Below are positions 53,089 through 62,841 of a stretch of DNA of 64,000 bases, one piece after another (position 1 is the first letter of the stretch; each line of letters begins with the position of its first letter). Source of the DNA: Globodera rostochiensis (Eukaryota > Nematoda > Chromadorea > Rhabditida > Heteroderidae); assembly GCA_018350325.1 (NCBI GenBank), contig JAEVLN010000021.1:1409850-1473849 (forward strand). The letters run 5' to 3'. The notes beneath the pieces are model-generated. The model saw nothing but the letters and a program-made list of their open reading frames with translations. It had not been told where the DNA came from and made no database searches. Both the position numbers and the translations under genes were made by a program.

Positions 53089-53660
53089 GGAAATAGTTGG
53101 TTGACAGCATTTTTTAAATATATTTATTTCTTAATATAAAAACCAATTAATATGATTGTATTTGAATACATATAAATTTTTTTTATAAATTGATTGTTCG
53201 TTAGGAAAATTATATTATTTTTTTGACAAGGATTATTATTATTTTTAATCAAACGGTAACTTTATGCCGCATTTTTTGTTTTTTTTAATTTATTGCGATG
53301 CTTATATCAATGTAGAGTGCTTTGTTTCCATACAAAATAAATAAGTTTAATATTTTTGTTGTCAATAAAATCAATCGTCCGATTTAACAGATATAGTAGA
53401 ACAATGAACAGTTTGGGGTTGATTGTTACATTTATTTTATTTTTAGATTAAATTTTATTTATTTTTGTTTCTTTAATTTTATTAACATTTAAAACTTGAA
53501 AAAAAGCAATGAAACCTAGATCGTTGCATTGAAGTTGCTTTTTTCACATATTTTGATTATTTTGAATTTCAGACACCCAAAGTGAAATGGCTTAATGGGC
53601 ATTTTGATAATGAAATATAAACTCTATTAAATAGAAATATTATTTTGCCAGTATAATGAG

Positions 53661-54264
53661 AATTAATTATCAGTTAGCAAGGGCATTTTGTTTGACTTTT
53701 AAAGTTGACTTTAATATAAATTTTTAAAATTAATTTAATACAAATTCTTTATGTATTCTCTGTGTTTAACCTTTTTCCCTTTTTTAGGTTTAACACCTAT
53801 GAATGAGTTGTTTTTTACAATTTAATTTTTGTCCTCAATCAGACTTTTTATTATTTGTTTGCCAATGTAAAATTCGTTGCTATGCGTGCGGTGATGCGTA
53901 ACGAATATTATACAAAACTATAATAATTTAAAAGTATAATAATCATTTTTCTAAATAAACTTGCATTTATAAAAAAAAGGTGTTCGTGTAAGATACTAAT
54001 TAAATAAAAAAAAATATTATAATGAAGAAATAACATTAAAAAATTGGTATTACAAAACAGAGGAATTTATGATAATAAAAACAAATTTTTAAATCAATAG
54101 ACAAACACTGGAATAAATTGCAGTAAATCTATATAAAGGTAAATATAAACCGATATAGTAAAGCAAAAAAGGCAACATCAAATGGTGAAAATTAATAAAA
54201 TTAATTACAAAAAAATAATATAATTTATTCTATAATGTAAGGTTCTGCAAGTTAAAAATAAAAT
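53661..54264. repeat. Segmental duplicate with internal inversion (copy B)
   Basis: 53661-53874 matches 61514-61719 in direct orientation. The adjoining 53875-54264 matches 61720-61951 in inverse orientation, for example TATGCGTGCGGTGATGCGTAA against its complement at about 61930-61947. The change falls right after CCAATGTAAAAT. The inverted part is the A-rich block. About 150 extra bases sit within it. Confidence 0.85.
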
Positions 54265-54816
54265 ATAGAATTTAAAAAAAAACCTAAAAAAATAAAAGAA
54301 AAAAACAAACAAAAAAAGTCTTCAAACTCAATATATTTTTTTATATTTTTTTTTTGAAATTTTGTTCTATTTTTTATATTGGCCGAGGTAAATTTGTATT
54401 TATTTTGAGTTGTCTTTTTTTCGGTAAAATAATTTAATTGTAAGGTTGCATTTAACTTATTTTGAAAAATCGATTTAATTTTTTAAAGTTCAATAAGATA
54501 TTATTGCGGGAATTCAATTGATTCTTTATTTTTTAATTAATTAAATAATTTAAGAAAAAGAAAAAAAAATTTCAATAACAAAAATTAATTATTTTAATTG
54601 TCTTTTTTAATTTATTATTTTGAGTTATATGTGGGCTTTAAAGGGATTTATTCAAGTTAATATAATTAGTATTTAGATTTTAAATAAATTTGAATTTAGT
54701 TTAAACAAAAAAACTTGTTTAATACAAGAATTATTAGCTCTTAATAATTTTAGGTTTTTTAAATAAATTTGAGTTTACTTTAAAACAAAAAATCTTTTTC
54801 ATAAGTAATGCCTTTG

Positions 54817-54970
54817 TATTATAATTATAACAAATCGTTATTATTCATAAAAATATTTTTTGAAAGACACATATAGGGAATTTATTGTTTCAAAGGCAAC
54901 AACGATTTATTTGAATTTTTATAAATTCATTTTTTGCTGATTAGGAAGTTTTAGGTCACTTTTTCAATTT
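54817..54970 (+). repeat. Direct repeat R7, copy 1
   Basis: GTATTATAATTATAACAAAT begins about 150 bases repeated at 55989-56140. The hAT element 55004-55724 sits between the copies. Confidence 0.75.
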
Positions 54971-55003
54971 TAAAAATTAACATTATTTTTTTACAGTATA
55001 ATG

Positions 55004-55724
55004 TAGGGTTGTTCACGGTCGGTTTTAAACCGGTATCTCGGTAGAATTTTCAAAAAAAAATTGTGGCAGGTGGGTGGGTCGGCAATGACAATAGGCGCCG
55101 CCGAGAAAATTTTGAAATTTTGACTTTATTTATTGAGAGATTACACCAAAAATTTCCTATTTTTGCCTAAAAAGTAAGAAATTTTCAGTTTAAAAATGTG
55201 GCAAAAACAGAATCTCAAAAAAAAAATTTAACATTTTTGGACGCGGGGAGTGGTAGCTCGGCGTTGCCGCCGAAGCCGAGGAAGTTCCCCTTTGCCCTCT
55301 GGTAGGGGTGGGGAAGGTGCGAGAGAAAGGATGCCTGCATAGCTCAATGGATAGAGCTGCCCACGGAAAGGGAAGATGTTGGTTCGAGTCCCACCGCGGG
55401 TTGATCTTTTGCACCTCCGCCGCCCATCGGATCACCACATTTATCACGAATTTTTTGAAGCTTTTTATGAATGGTAAGAGTCCAGCGGCGTCGCCGTAAA
55501 ATGAGGACCACCTCCATTGGTACTGCTGATGATTTTAAATCCAATACAAAATGGAAAAACTCCCATAAAAATCCCATCATTAAGGGTGTATTTTTTAAAC
55601 CGAAAAACCGATACCCCGGTTTTCAGTTAGGCCGGTTTTACGACCTCCGCTTTCGGTTTCGGTTTTTGGGCCAAAACAACCGGTTTGCGGTTTCGGTTCG
55701 GTTAATCGACCGTGAACAACCCTA
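55004..55724. mobile_element. hAT non-autonomous element carrying a tRNA-like sequence
   Basis: Terminal inverted repeat TAGGGTTGTTCACGGTCG is perfect over 18 bases. The flanking 8-bp duplications GTATAATG (54996-55003) and GTATAAAG (55725-55732) match at seven of eight positions. The 721-base interior includes the GC module GGCGCCGCCGAGAAAATTTT near 55096, a tRNA-Arg-like segment at 55333-55401 and subterminal CGGTTT/AAACCG words. No transposase is present. The ORFs across it (55190-55447, 55308-55499, 55344-55580, 55471-55725) are shadows of the GC-rich and tRNA-like DNA. Confidence 0.85.
55333..55401 (+). tRNA. tRNA-Arg-like pseudogene inside the hAT element
   Basis: TAGCTCAATGGATAGAGC forms a correct D arm and A box, and GGTTCGAGTCC is a perfect B box. 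The acceptor strands GCCTGCA and CGCGGGT pair at six of seven positions counting G-U. The T stem has one mismatch. The anticodon arm is degenerate (CCCACGGAAAGGG, no U33), so no functional anticodon can be assigned. The overall layout and the AAGAT before the T stem resemble tRNA-Arg. It is either a captured tRNA pseudogene or a SINE head inserted in the element. Confidence 0.6.
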
Positions 55725-55988
55725 GTATAAAGCTTTGATATTGTCCGGGGACATTCTTAGTCTGTCATATCCGCTAGTCGATCGTTCTATGTTGTCCGCC
55801 TTTTGTTGTTTTTTAGGTGGCATTTATTTTTAGCTTCATTCAACCTTGATTTGCTAATAAAATATTTTAACATCTTAAGTTTTTCTTGATTCGAATTTTA
55901 TAAAATTTTTTGGATTTAATTAAATTATTATACAACTGTCGACGGACTTCTTGGAATCTCTCATTCAACAACAACATTTTTAGCATAA

Positions 55989-56140
55989 GTATTATAATTA
56001 TAACAAATCTTTAATTATTCATAAAAAATTTTTTGTGACAGATTACTTTTGGGAATTTAATGTGTTTCAAAGATTACGATTTATTTGAATTTTCATCATA
56101 AATTAATTTTTTGCTAATTAGGAAATTGAAGATTGCTTTT
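55989..56140 (+). repeat. Direct repeat R7, copy 2
   Basis: Partner of 54817-54970, clearly diverged by substitutions and small indels. Confidence 0.75.
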
Positions 56141-56324
56141 TCTTATTTTTTATAAAAAAACGTTAAAAATTTTATTTATTTACAATATCAAAACAGTTTT
56201 GTATACCAATAATTAAATTAAACCGTTGCTGAACCGCGTATTTTTGTTATAATTATTTAATATTAAATTTGATATAAATTTTTAATTTGCTTCATTTTAC
56301 ATTACAAAAATTGTTATCTTTTAG

Positions 56325-56382
56325 TTAAAATTGAGATTTTATGTTTATAAAGGGTAAGCTTGGTTCCTCCTCCGTCACATCT
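56325..56382 (-). CDS. Candidate terminal exon, paralog of 58596-58643
   Basis: Acceptor CTCAATCCACACAG is followed by one base and 18 open codons, starting DVTEEEPSLPF, ending in TAA. The 58.6 kb paralog keeps the same acceptor block and the in-frame word GAT GTG AC. Coding is the simplest reason for this frame to survive, but the copies also share flanking non-coding DNA. No family is recognised. Confidence 0.28.
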
Positions 56383-56859
56383 CTGTGTGGATTGAGTGGA
56401 ATGTCCGCGGCCTTTTTGGTGATATCGTAATAAAGTTAATAATTTTAGCTTTTTTTGTCCATTTGGTTTTAAAATATGGTCAAAGAGCTTTATTTTCTGT
56501 GTAAATCTTTATCAAAATCTAATAAATTTTTCGAATTGTGGGTTTGGATTCAATGTATTTGTTCCGCCCATGGCATTGGATTATATTTGCATAAAAGATT
56601 GTAAATATTGATAATAAATATGTATCATATCTCCGAGACTCTAAATCAATTTAATTAGGTTTTATTAAGTAATTTACGCATCAATATTTTAATGAAATTT
56701 ATTTTCTAAGGTGAAACAATTGTTTTTAGTTTTCAAAAATATATTCCCATTGTCTTCAACTTTAATTACCTCATCTTCCATTTTTTGACAATTCTGCTTT
56801 ACTTCTGCTAGGTGGGAGGGGGTCGACTTTTTTTGACGATCTGGCCATAAAAACTTTTA

Positions 56860-57251
56860 TAATTTCTGGAGACTTAATTCGTTTTTTGTTTTGATTAAAA
56901 ACAATATTTTAACATACCGTATACACTCTTTTAATTCCACCCCTTCTAATAATGCCACCACCTCTAATAATGTCGCCCTTTCTGAGGGGGTTGAAAAATA
57001 ATGTGGCCGGTGGAATTAAAAGAGTAAATACGGTTATGCACTGAATTTATGATTGAAATTGATTTTTTGAATGTTTGAATGATTTCTATGCGTTTTGTTA
57101 ATAATAAATTCACGTTAATTTCTGGAGACTTAATTTGTTTTTTGTTTTGTTTAATAACTTATTTTAACATTTGCACTGAATTTATGATATAAATTTATTT
57201 TTTGAATGTTTGAATAATTTCTATGCGTTTTGTTAATAATAAATTAACGTT
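56860..57251. repeat. Tandem duplication, filled and empty copies
   Basis: Unit A (56860-57116) and unit B (57117-57251) are adjacent copies of the same roughly 136-base sequence starting TAATTTCTGGAGACTTAATT. Unit A is longer because it contains the 118-bp miniature element at 56917-57034. Unit B shows the uninterrupted site. Confidence 0.9.
56917..57034. mobile_element. 118-bp Tc1/mariner-like MITE at a TA site
   Basis: Inverted ends CCGTATACACTCTTTTAATT and (inverse) ACCGTATTTACTCTTTTAAT extend for about 25 bases. The element is flanked by TA on each side (56915-56916, 57035-57036). The empty paralog in unit B reads ACATTTGCACTG where unit A has ACA-TA-element-TA-TGCACTG, fixing the boundaries. 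TA flanks suggest a Tc1/mariner-type element. The interior has two TCTAATAATG words and no coding frame. Confidence 0.82.
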
Positions 57252-58595
57252 GTACTTTTCGTTAACATTTATTTATGTTCTTGTAATCGTCAACATATAT
57301 GCTCAGTTTATTAAATCCAATTTTTTGCTGATGAGATTTGAAATCTGCAAAAGTGACTTTAAATAGTCCCAAAGCTTATACTGTTAGCTGCTTTTCTCAC
57401 ATTACAAAAAAATTTAATTTAAGCTTGTATATATTTAAAACAGTTTAAAATAAATTTAAGCTTCGTAATGTAAAATTAATTATCGTTAACACAAACAATT
57501 AATTAATGATTTATTATAGACGTTATCTACGACAGTAATAAAATACAATAATTCATTGAATACTTAGCAGGCAAGATAAATTCGGGTTAAGCAATTTCGA
57601 TCTGTATTTTCGTTGTCTAGGCGATTGTCCATATTTTTAAAGTTACTTTTATATATTTTAATTGTAGCTATTAAACGTAATTAAGTGCTAACCATATGAA
57701 AATATTTACTATACATTATAAAATTTAAAAAATGAATTTCTTTTGGTTTTCATTGTTGCAAATAGTTCATCTGCAATTGATACGTTCATTCAGCAAATCA
57801 AACTGCCTTTTATTTGATGAGATTTCATTTTTTAAAATTTGTTAATGTATTTATAATTATAAAAGAAATTTACCATTTTTATAAATGTTTTTTTGTTTAA
57901 TTACAAAAAAATAAATTTAATTACCAAGCACCAAATAACACAATTGGATCATCAACGTTTTTATAAAATATTTTAGCAAAAGGATATTATTATTATTTTC
58001 CAATATATTTTGGGGATAGACCAGCTCATTCAGCAAACCGGACTTCTTTTCAGTTTTTATGAAAAGACATTATCTCCAAAAGAACAATTTAATAGTCTGA
58101 TAAATCTGTATAACAAATTTACATAATTAATAACTAAGTTTATATTATTATAAAGATCATTGATATTTTTTTTATTTACATTAATTTATACCTAAACATT
58201 AATTATCTTTGTTATATAAAATTAAATAATTTTTATTTTTATTATTTTAAATTATTTTTTATTAGATAACAAAAATGATTTTTCATTTTGAAGAAACATT
58301 GTTATGTTCAATATATATATTTTTTATTTGCCTTAATTTTATCTATTTTGATTAATCTCGATGTTCACAAGGAGCGTCCAATGTTTCGTACAAGAAACAA
58401 ACATCCAATGACAGTCTTATTGATTTAATTACATTTTTAAATAAATTAATTGTAGTTTTTATCTTTCATTTTAATTATTTTGTTTCGACTAAAAAAATTT
58501 TACATTGATAATTAAAATATTTTCAATTTCAACAAAAATTAGCTTACAAAAATTATTATCTTTTATTGTGTTTATTTATAAAATGGGATTTTAGC

Positions 58596-58643
58596 TTATA
58601 ACGTGAGCTTTTTTTGAGTCACATCCTTTCCTTGAGTGACAGC
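58596..58643 (-). CDS. Candidate terminal exon, paralog of 56325-56382
   Basis: Acceptor CATTCCACTCCCACACAG is followed by 15 open codons (AVTQGKDVTQKKLTL) and TAA in phase 0. The acceptor is very good and pyrimidine-rich even though the minus strand here is A-rich overall. The related copy at 56.3 kb lacks the first 15 bases but keeps DVT in frame. A further protein-like minus-strand islet lies downstream near 58.35-58.43 kb. Unknown family. Confidence 0.3.
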   Translation of the reverse strand, partial: AVTQGKDVTQKKLTL

Positions 58644-58821
58644 CTGTGTGGGAGTGGAATGACTGCAAAATTTATAATCAAATTTATTATTGATTTTTCA
58701 TTAAACGTTTCAATGTTTTAGATTTTTAAATGAGGTAACTTTCATAATATTTATTTATTAATATCGCCTTATATAATGAAAATTCACTTTGCGTAAGTGC
58801 AACCGCTGCTATAATTGGTTA

Positions 58822-59720
58822 CCCGACATTTGCGCCCCAGACATTTGCGGCTCAGACATTTGCGGCCACAGCCAAAATCAGACATTTGCGGCTTGACATT
58901 TGCGGTCAGACATTTGCGCCCCAGACATTTGCATCCCAAAATGTGAAGAGATTTTAAAACACTTTTTCAGACATTTGCGGCCCAAACATTTGCGGCCACA
59001 GCCAAAATAAGACATTTGCGGCTTGACATTTGCGGTCAGTCATTTGCGCCCCAGACATTTGCGGCCCAAAATGTGAAGAGATTTTATAACACTTTTTCAG
59101 ACATTTGCGGCCCAGACATTTGCGGCCACAGCCAAAATCAGACATTTGCGGCTTGACATTTGCGGTCAGACATTTGCGGCTCAGACATTTGCGGCCCAGA
59201 CATTTGCGGCCACAGCCAAAATCAGACATTTGCGGCTTGACATTTGCGGTAAGACATTTGCGCCCCAGACATTTGCGGCCCAAAATGTGAAGAGATTTTA
59301 AAACACTTTTTCAGACATTTGCGGCCCAAACATTTGCGGCCACAGCCAAAATAAGACATTTGCGGCTTGACATTTGCGGTCAGACATTTGCGCCCCAGAC
59401 ATTTGCGGCCCAAAATGTGAAGAGATTTTATAACACTTTTTCAGACATTTGCGGCCCAAACATTTGCGGCCACAGCCAAAATAAGACATTTGCGGCTTGA
59501 CATTTGCGGTCAGACATTTGCGGCTCAGACATTTGCGGCCCAGACATTTGCGGCCACAGCCAAAATCAGACATTTGCGGCTTGACATTTGCGGTAAGACA
59601 TTTGCGCCCCAGACATTTGCGGCCCAAAATGTGAAGAGATTTTATAGCACTTTTTCAGACATTTGCGGCCCAAACATTTGCGGCCACAGCCAAAATAAGA
59701 CATTTGCGGCTCGACATTTC
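58822..59720 (+). repeat. Left MULE arm: hierarchical 15-bp repeat array
   Basis: The basic unit is about 15 bases, CAGACATTTGCGGCC, with variants (CCCC, TCA, TTGA, TAAG in the spacer). Groups of units plus the spacer AAAATGTGAAGAGATTTTA form modules of about 130 and 213 bases. The pair of modules is itself repeated (spacers near 58939, 59069, 59282, 59412 and 59626). So the array has at least three levels of duplication. Confidence 0.92.
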
Positions 59721-59951
59721 GCCAATTTTCCAATATTTTTAAATAACCAAATTAACTAAAGTCAAATTCATTCAATTTCCAATATTTCTAAATAACCAAA
59801 TCAACTAAAGTCAAATTTTATTCAATTGGCTTGCTCAAGGCCCAACATGAGCTTTGCTCTCACAATTCATTGCAAACAATGCGATGAGGGTGGCACCTTG
59901 CATTTAGTCAGAGTTTTATTGGTCTCCATCCTCCCCTTTCAAGGTGATTGA

Positions 59952-60272
59952 GTGGATTATTATTACTCTATCATATTTAATCAAATCAGACTGATCAATG
60001 GATTGAAAGTTGAAGAAGAATATCAAAAAACCCGAATGAGACCCTATGAGCTTGATCCCACCAGAGGACTCAGTGAGAATCGCAAGAAGAAATGGGTGGA
60101 CAACGACAGAGCAATCAAAGATTTGATTTTGCGTTATGACAACGATGAGGAGAGAGATGATGAAACATTACTCAGACATCTAAATGCATTACAGTATCGT
60201 CTCGCTGACTATAGAATTCAAGATTGGTGTCAGAGTTTAAAGCTTTTGTTTGGCCTTGAGCAAGCCAATTGA
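59952..60272 (+). CDS. 106-codon ORF, possible MULE transposase C-terminal remnant
   Basis: Open frame from a GTG directly after TGA to TGA, in DNA with normal coding-like base use inside an AT-rich genome. The first ATG is at codon 29. The protein is strongly charged and helical: LSENRKKKWVDNDRAIKDLI, then a YDNDEERDDE stretch and LLRHLNALQYRLADYRIQDW. FLYWCH-associated animal MULE transposases often end in a Lys-rich stretch, a helix with R-K-L--Y and a final L+-L-Y-L helix, which this resembles. No DDE catalytic residues are present, so it cannot be a full transposase. Its last 20 codons recur inverted and decayed at about 59820-59870. A captured host fragment is the alternative. Confidence 0.4.
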   Translation: MDYYYSIIFNQIRLINGLKVEEEYQKTRMRPYELDPTRGLSENRKKKWVDNDRAIKDLILRYDNDEERDDETLLRHLNALQYRLADYRIQDWCQSLKLLFGLEQAN

Positions 60273-60467
60273 ATAAATTTGACTTTAGTTGATTTGGTTA
60301 TTTAGAAATATTGGAAATTGAATAAATTTGACTTTAGTTGATTTGGTTATTTAGAAATATTGGAAATTGAATAAATTTGACTTTAGTTGATTTGGTTATT
60401 TAGAAATATTGGAAATTGAATGAATTTGACTTTAGTTAATTTGGTTATTTAAAAAAATATTGGAAAA
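60269..60467 (+). repeat. 49-bp tandem repeat, four copies
   Basis: Units start at 60269, 60318, 60367 and 60416 with TTGAATAAATTTGACTTTAG. The first three look identical and the fourth has several changes. The left side of the element holds two inverse copies (59731-59826). The first unit overlaps the ORF's end by four bases. Confidence 0.93.
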
Positions 60468-60476
60468 TTGGCGAAA

Positions 60477-60929
60477 TGTCGAGCCGCAAATGTCTTATTT
60501 TGGCTGTGGCCGCAAATGTTTGGGCCGCAAATGTCTGAAAAAGTGTTATAAAATCTCTTCACATTTTGGGCCGCAAATGTCTGGGGCGCAAATGTCTGAC
60601 CGCAAATGTCAAGCCGCAAATGTCTTATTTTGGCTGTGGCCGCAAATGTCTGAAAAAGTGTTTTAAAATCTCTTCACATTTTGGGCCGCAAATGTCTGGG
60701 GCGCAAATGTCAAGCCGCAAATGTCTGATTTTGGCTGTGGCCGCAAATGTCTGGGCCGCAAATGTCTGAAAAAGTGTTTTAAAATCTCTTCACATTTTGG
60801 GCCGCAAATGTCTGGGGCGCAAATGTCTGACCGCAAATGTCAAGCCGCAAATGTCTGATTTTGGCTGTGGCCGCAAATGTCTGGGCCGCAAATGTCTGAG
60901 CCGCAAATGTCTGGGGCGCAAATGTCGGG
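60477..60929 (-). repeat. Right MULE arm: inverse 15-bp array
   Basis: Inverse orientation of the left-arm units (GCCGCAAATGTCTG). It has three spacer modules (near 60545, 60660 and 60775) against five on the left, so the arms have expanded independently. About 45 bases at the outer end match the left arm exactly. Confidence 0.92.
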
Positions 60930-61213
60930 ACACGCTATAATTTATATATCAGGTAATCAAAACTTCTCACGCACGTTAAAACTACATTTATTGGAACTTT
61001 ATTCATTTTTTGTTTCAAATTCTGTTTATTTTTATATAAATAAAGTAAAAATAAATGTTTTTTTATTTATACGATTAGAGTTTGAGAATAATTATAATAT
61101 TTTAATAATAGTGTGCCCTTTACTAAAACCTATTATTATTTGAATTTTTAAATAATTTTAATGCTTCATTAAGCTTTTTTGTACAATCATTAATAAACTA
61201 AAATTATAAATAC

Positions 61214-61317
61214 CTGTTGGCTTGTCGTGTATGTTCCCCTCTCTTACACTGTCGGACTTATGGAATCTCTCATGTACGTAGCGTTGACTCACCAGGGATG
61301 CATAATAAATATTCGGT
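61214..61317 (-). CDS. Candidate internal exon, unknown protein
   Basis: Acceptor TTCTTGAGAACTTAG, one base, 34 open codons (containing SLVSQRYVHERFHKSDS) and one base, then GTATTT as donor. An alternative internal donor GTAAGA stands in phase after KSDS. The islet is GC-balanced against AT-rich flanks. A piece of it (ATGAGAGATTCCA and following) recurs at about 55935-55985 with indels and also reads NERF on the minus strand. Family unknown. Confidence 0.3.
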
Positions 61318-61513
61318 CTAAGTTCTCAAGAATAATTGGTTTAAAGGATTTTATTTTTTTCTCAATATTTGTTTACACATTTTTAGATGATATTAAGAGT
61401 TAAGACATTTTGTTTAGGTTTTAATTGATTAAACCTTTAGATAAAAAGAACAAATGATTGTGCTTAATCCGGTGTTTGAAGGCAATGCCTTCAATTGATT
61501 CTTTATTTCTAAT

Positions 61514-61951
61514 AATATTAATTAACAGTTAGTATGGGTATTTTGTTTCACTTTTAAATAAGTTGACTTTAAAATAAAATTATTTAAATTAATTTAATAC
61601 AAATTCTTTATGTATTCTCTGTGTTTAACATTATTCCCTTTTTTAGGTTTAACATGTTTTTTTAAATTTAATTTTTGTCCTCAATCAGACTTTTTATTAT
61701 TTGTTTGCCAATGTAAAATGTATTTTATTTTTAACTTGCAGAACCTTAATAGAATAAATTGTACTATTTTTTTGTAATTAAATTTATTAATTTTCACCAT
61801 TTGATGTTGCCTTTTTTGCTTTACTATATCGGTTTATATTTTTTGAATGTAATTATTATTGTATTTTGTAGAAAAAGAGTTTTCAAATATGTTTATAAAC
61901 CTTATATAGTTTTGTATAATATTCGTTAAGCATCACCGCACGCATAGCAGC
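61514..61951. repeat. Segmental duplicate (copy A) of 53661-54264
   Basis: 61514-61719 is direct and 61720-61951 inverse relative to copy B. This copy keeps uniform T-rich composition across the junction, so it is more likely the ancestral arrangement. Confidence 0.85.
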
Positions 61952-62748
61952 GCAATTGCAGGACGGAAATTTCATTTAGTATTAATGTTATTTTGATGCT
62001 ATCGATTGGATTTATTTTATATTCGTATATATTTCGTAGTGGTCATCGTAGTGACAAGACAATCAATTTGGCCATAAGACTATGAAAACCCCTCGATGTT
62101 GGGTGTTTTTTTTAAACAGGTTGAACCGCTTGGTTTTTAAAAATGATTCTTCTCATTAAGAGTTTGAATCGCATTTTGTTTGTTTGATTTAGTTGAGTTT
62201 AAAAAAAGTTATAGATTTCAAAACGTTTTTTGCCAATTGTTAATTAGGCTTATTCATCAGATAAAAAAATATAAATTTTGCAATATTATGGGTTCACCTT
62301 TTACTGCCTACGAAAGAATTATTTTGAAAAATATAAAATAATATTAAGTATAAGAGTCAATGGATTGTTCCTTGAATTGAACTTTTATTCGTAATGTTAT
62401 TTTAATGTCGACTAATACAAAACTAATAAAACATATTATTATATTATACTATTTAATACCTTAATGTTTTTTCGAAAAAATTAATTTTGGATTGATCAAT
62501 TAATTTGTTAGTCTCTTACACGATTAATTTTAAGTTTTAAAATTGATATAAAATGATTTTGTTATAAATATTGTAATATTTTTTTGTTAAATGTGTTAAT
62601 TATTTCAAGTAGTAAAATTTTCGTATTTATGTAAATTATTATATAACGAATCAATGTTTTTTAATTTTATATTTTTGATAATTACATAAAATTATAAGAA
62701 GTAACATATTTTGTTTTATATGTTATTTTTTACATATATTAGAATATT

Positions 62749-62841
62749 TCAGCTCGGTGTTGGGGTGCATTGTGCTGGGCATAGGCTTCCATCGAATTCT
62801 CGCTGTGTTTTGATGTCCTCCGCTGTTGATTGGCTTCCTTT
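62749..62841 (-). CDS. Candidate exon after a strong acceptor
   Basis: The acceptor GCCGTTTTTACAG is one of the best in the window. The GC-rich islet after it is open in all three frames for at least 30 codons: phase 0 reads KGSQSTAEDIKTQREF and ends in TGA, while the other two run on to TAA at 62739 or to a GTAAAA donor. The correct frame cannot be chosen without transcript or homology data. Unknown protein. Confidence 0.3.
   Translation of the reverse strand, partial: KGSQSTAEDIKTQREFDGSLCPAQCTPTPS

Larger units (their letters stand above)
58817..60933. mobile_element. MULE-like fold-back element, 2117 bp, 9-bp TSD
   Basis: A perfect 9-bp duplication GCTATAATT (58808-58816 and 60934-60942) flanks long inverted arms that begin GGTTACCCGACATTTGCG and (inverse) GTGTCCCGACATTTGCG. 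A 9-bp duplication with long arms is characteristic of Mutator-like elements. Both arms consist of tandem CAGACATTTGCGGC-type units. The left arm has five copies of a larger module ending AAAATGTGAAGAGATTTTA and the right arm three. The centre carries a short ORF (59952-60272). The ORFs within the arms are repeat shadows. It is non-autonomous as it stands. Confidence 0.85.

Noticed and set aside
55190..55725. Four overlapping ORFs on both strands
   Set aside because: They cross the tRNA-like block and GC-rich interior of a hAT element. The frames overlap each other and none resembles a transposase.
58954..59627. Minus- and plus-strand ORFs of 61-109 codons with repeated GRKCLGRKCL or RHLRPRHLRP readings
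   Set aside because: They are translations of the 15-bp MULE arm repeat. The unit length is a multiple of three, so all copies stay in frame without being coding.
60460..60769. Plus-strand ORFs in the right MULE arm
   Set aside because: Same repeat read in inverse orientation; no start context or non-repeat content.
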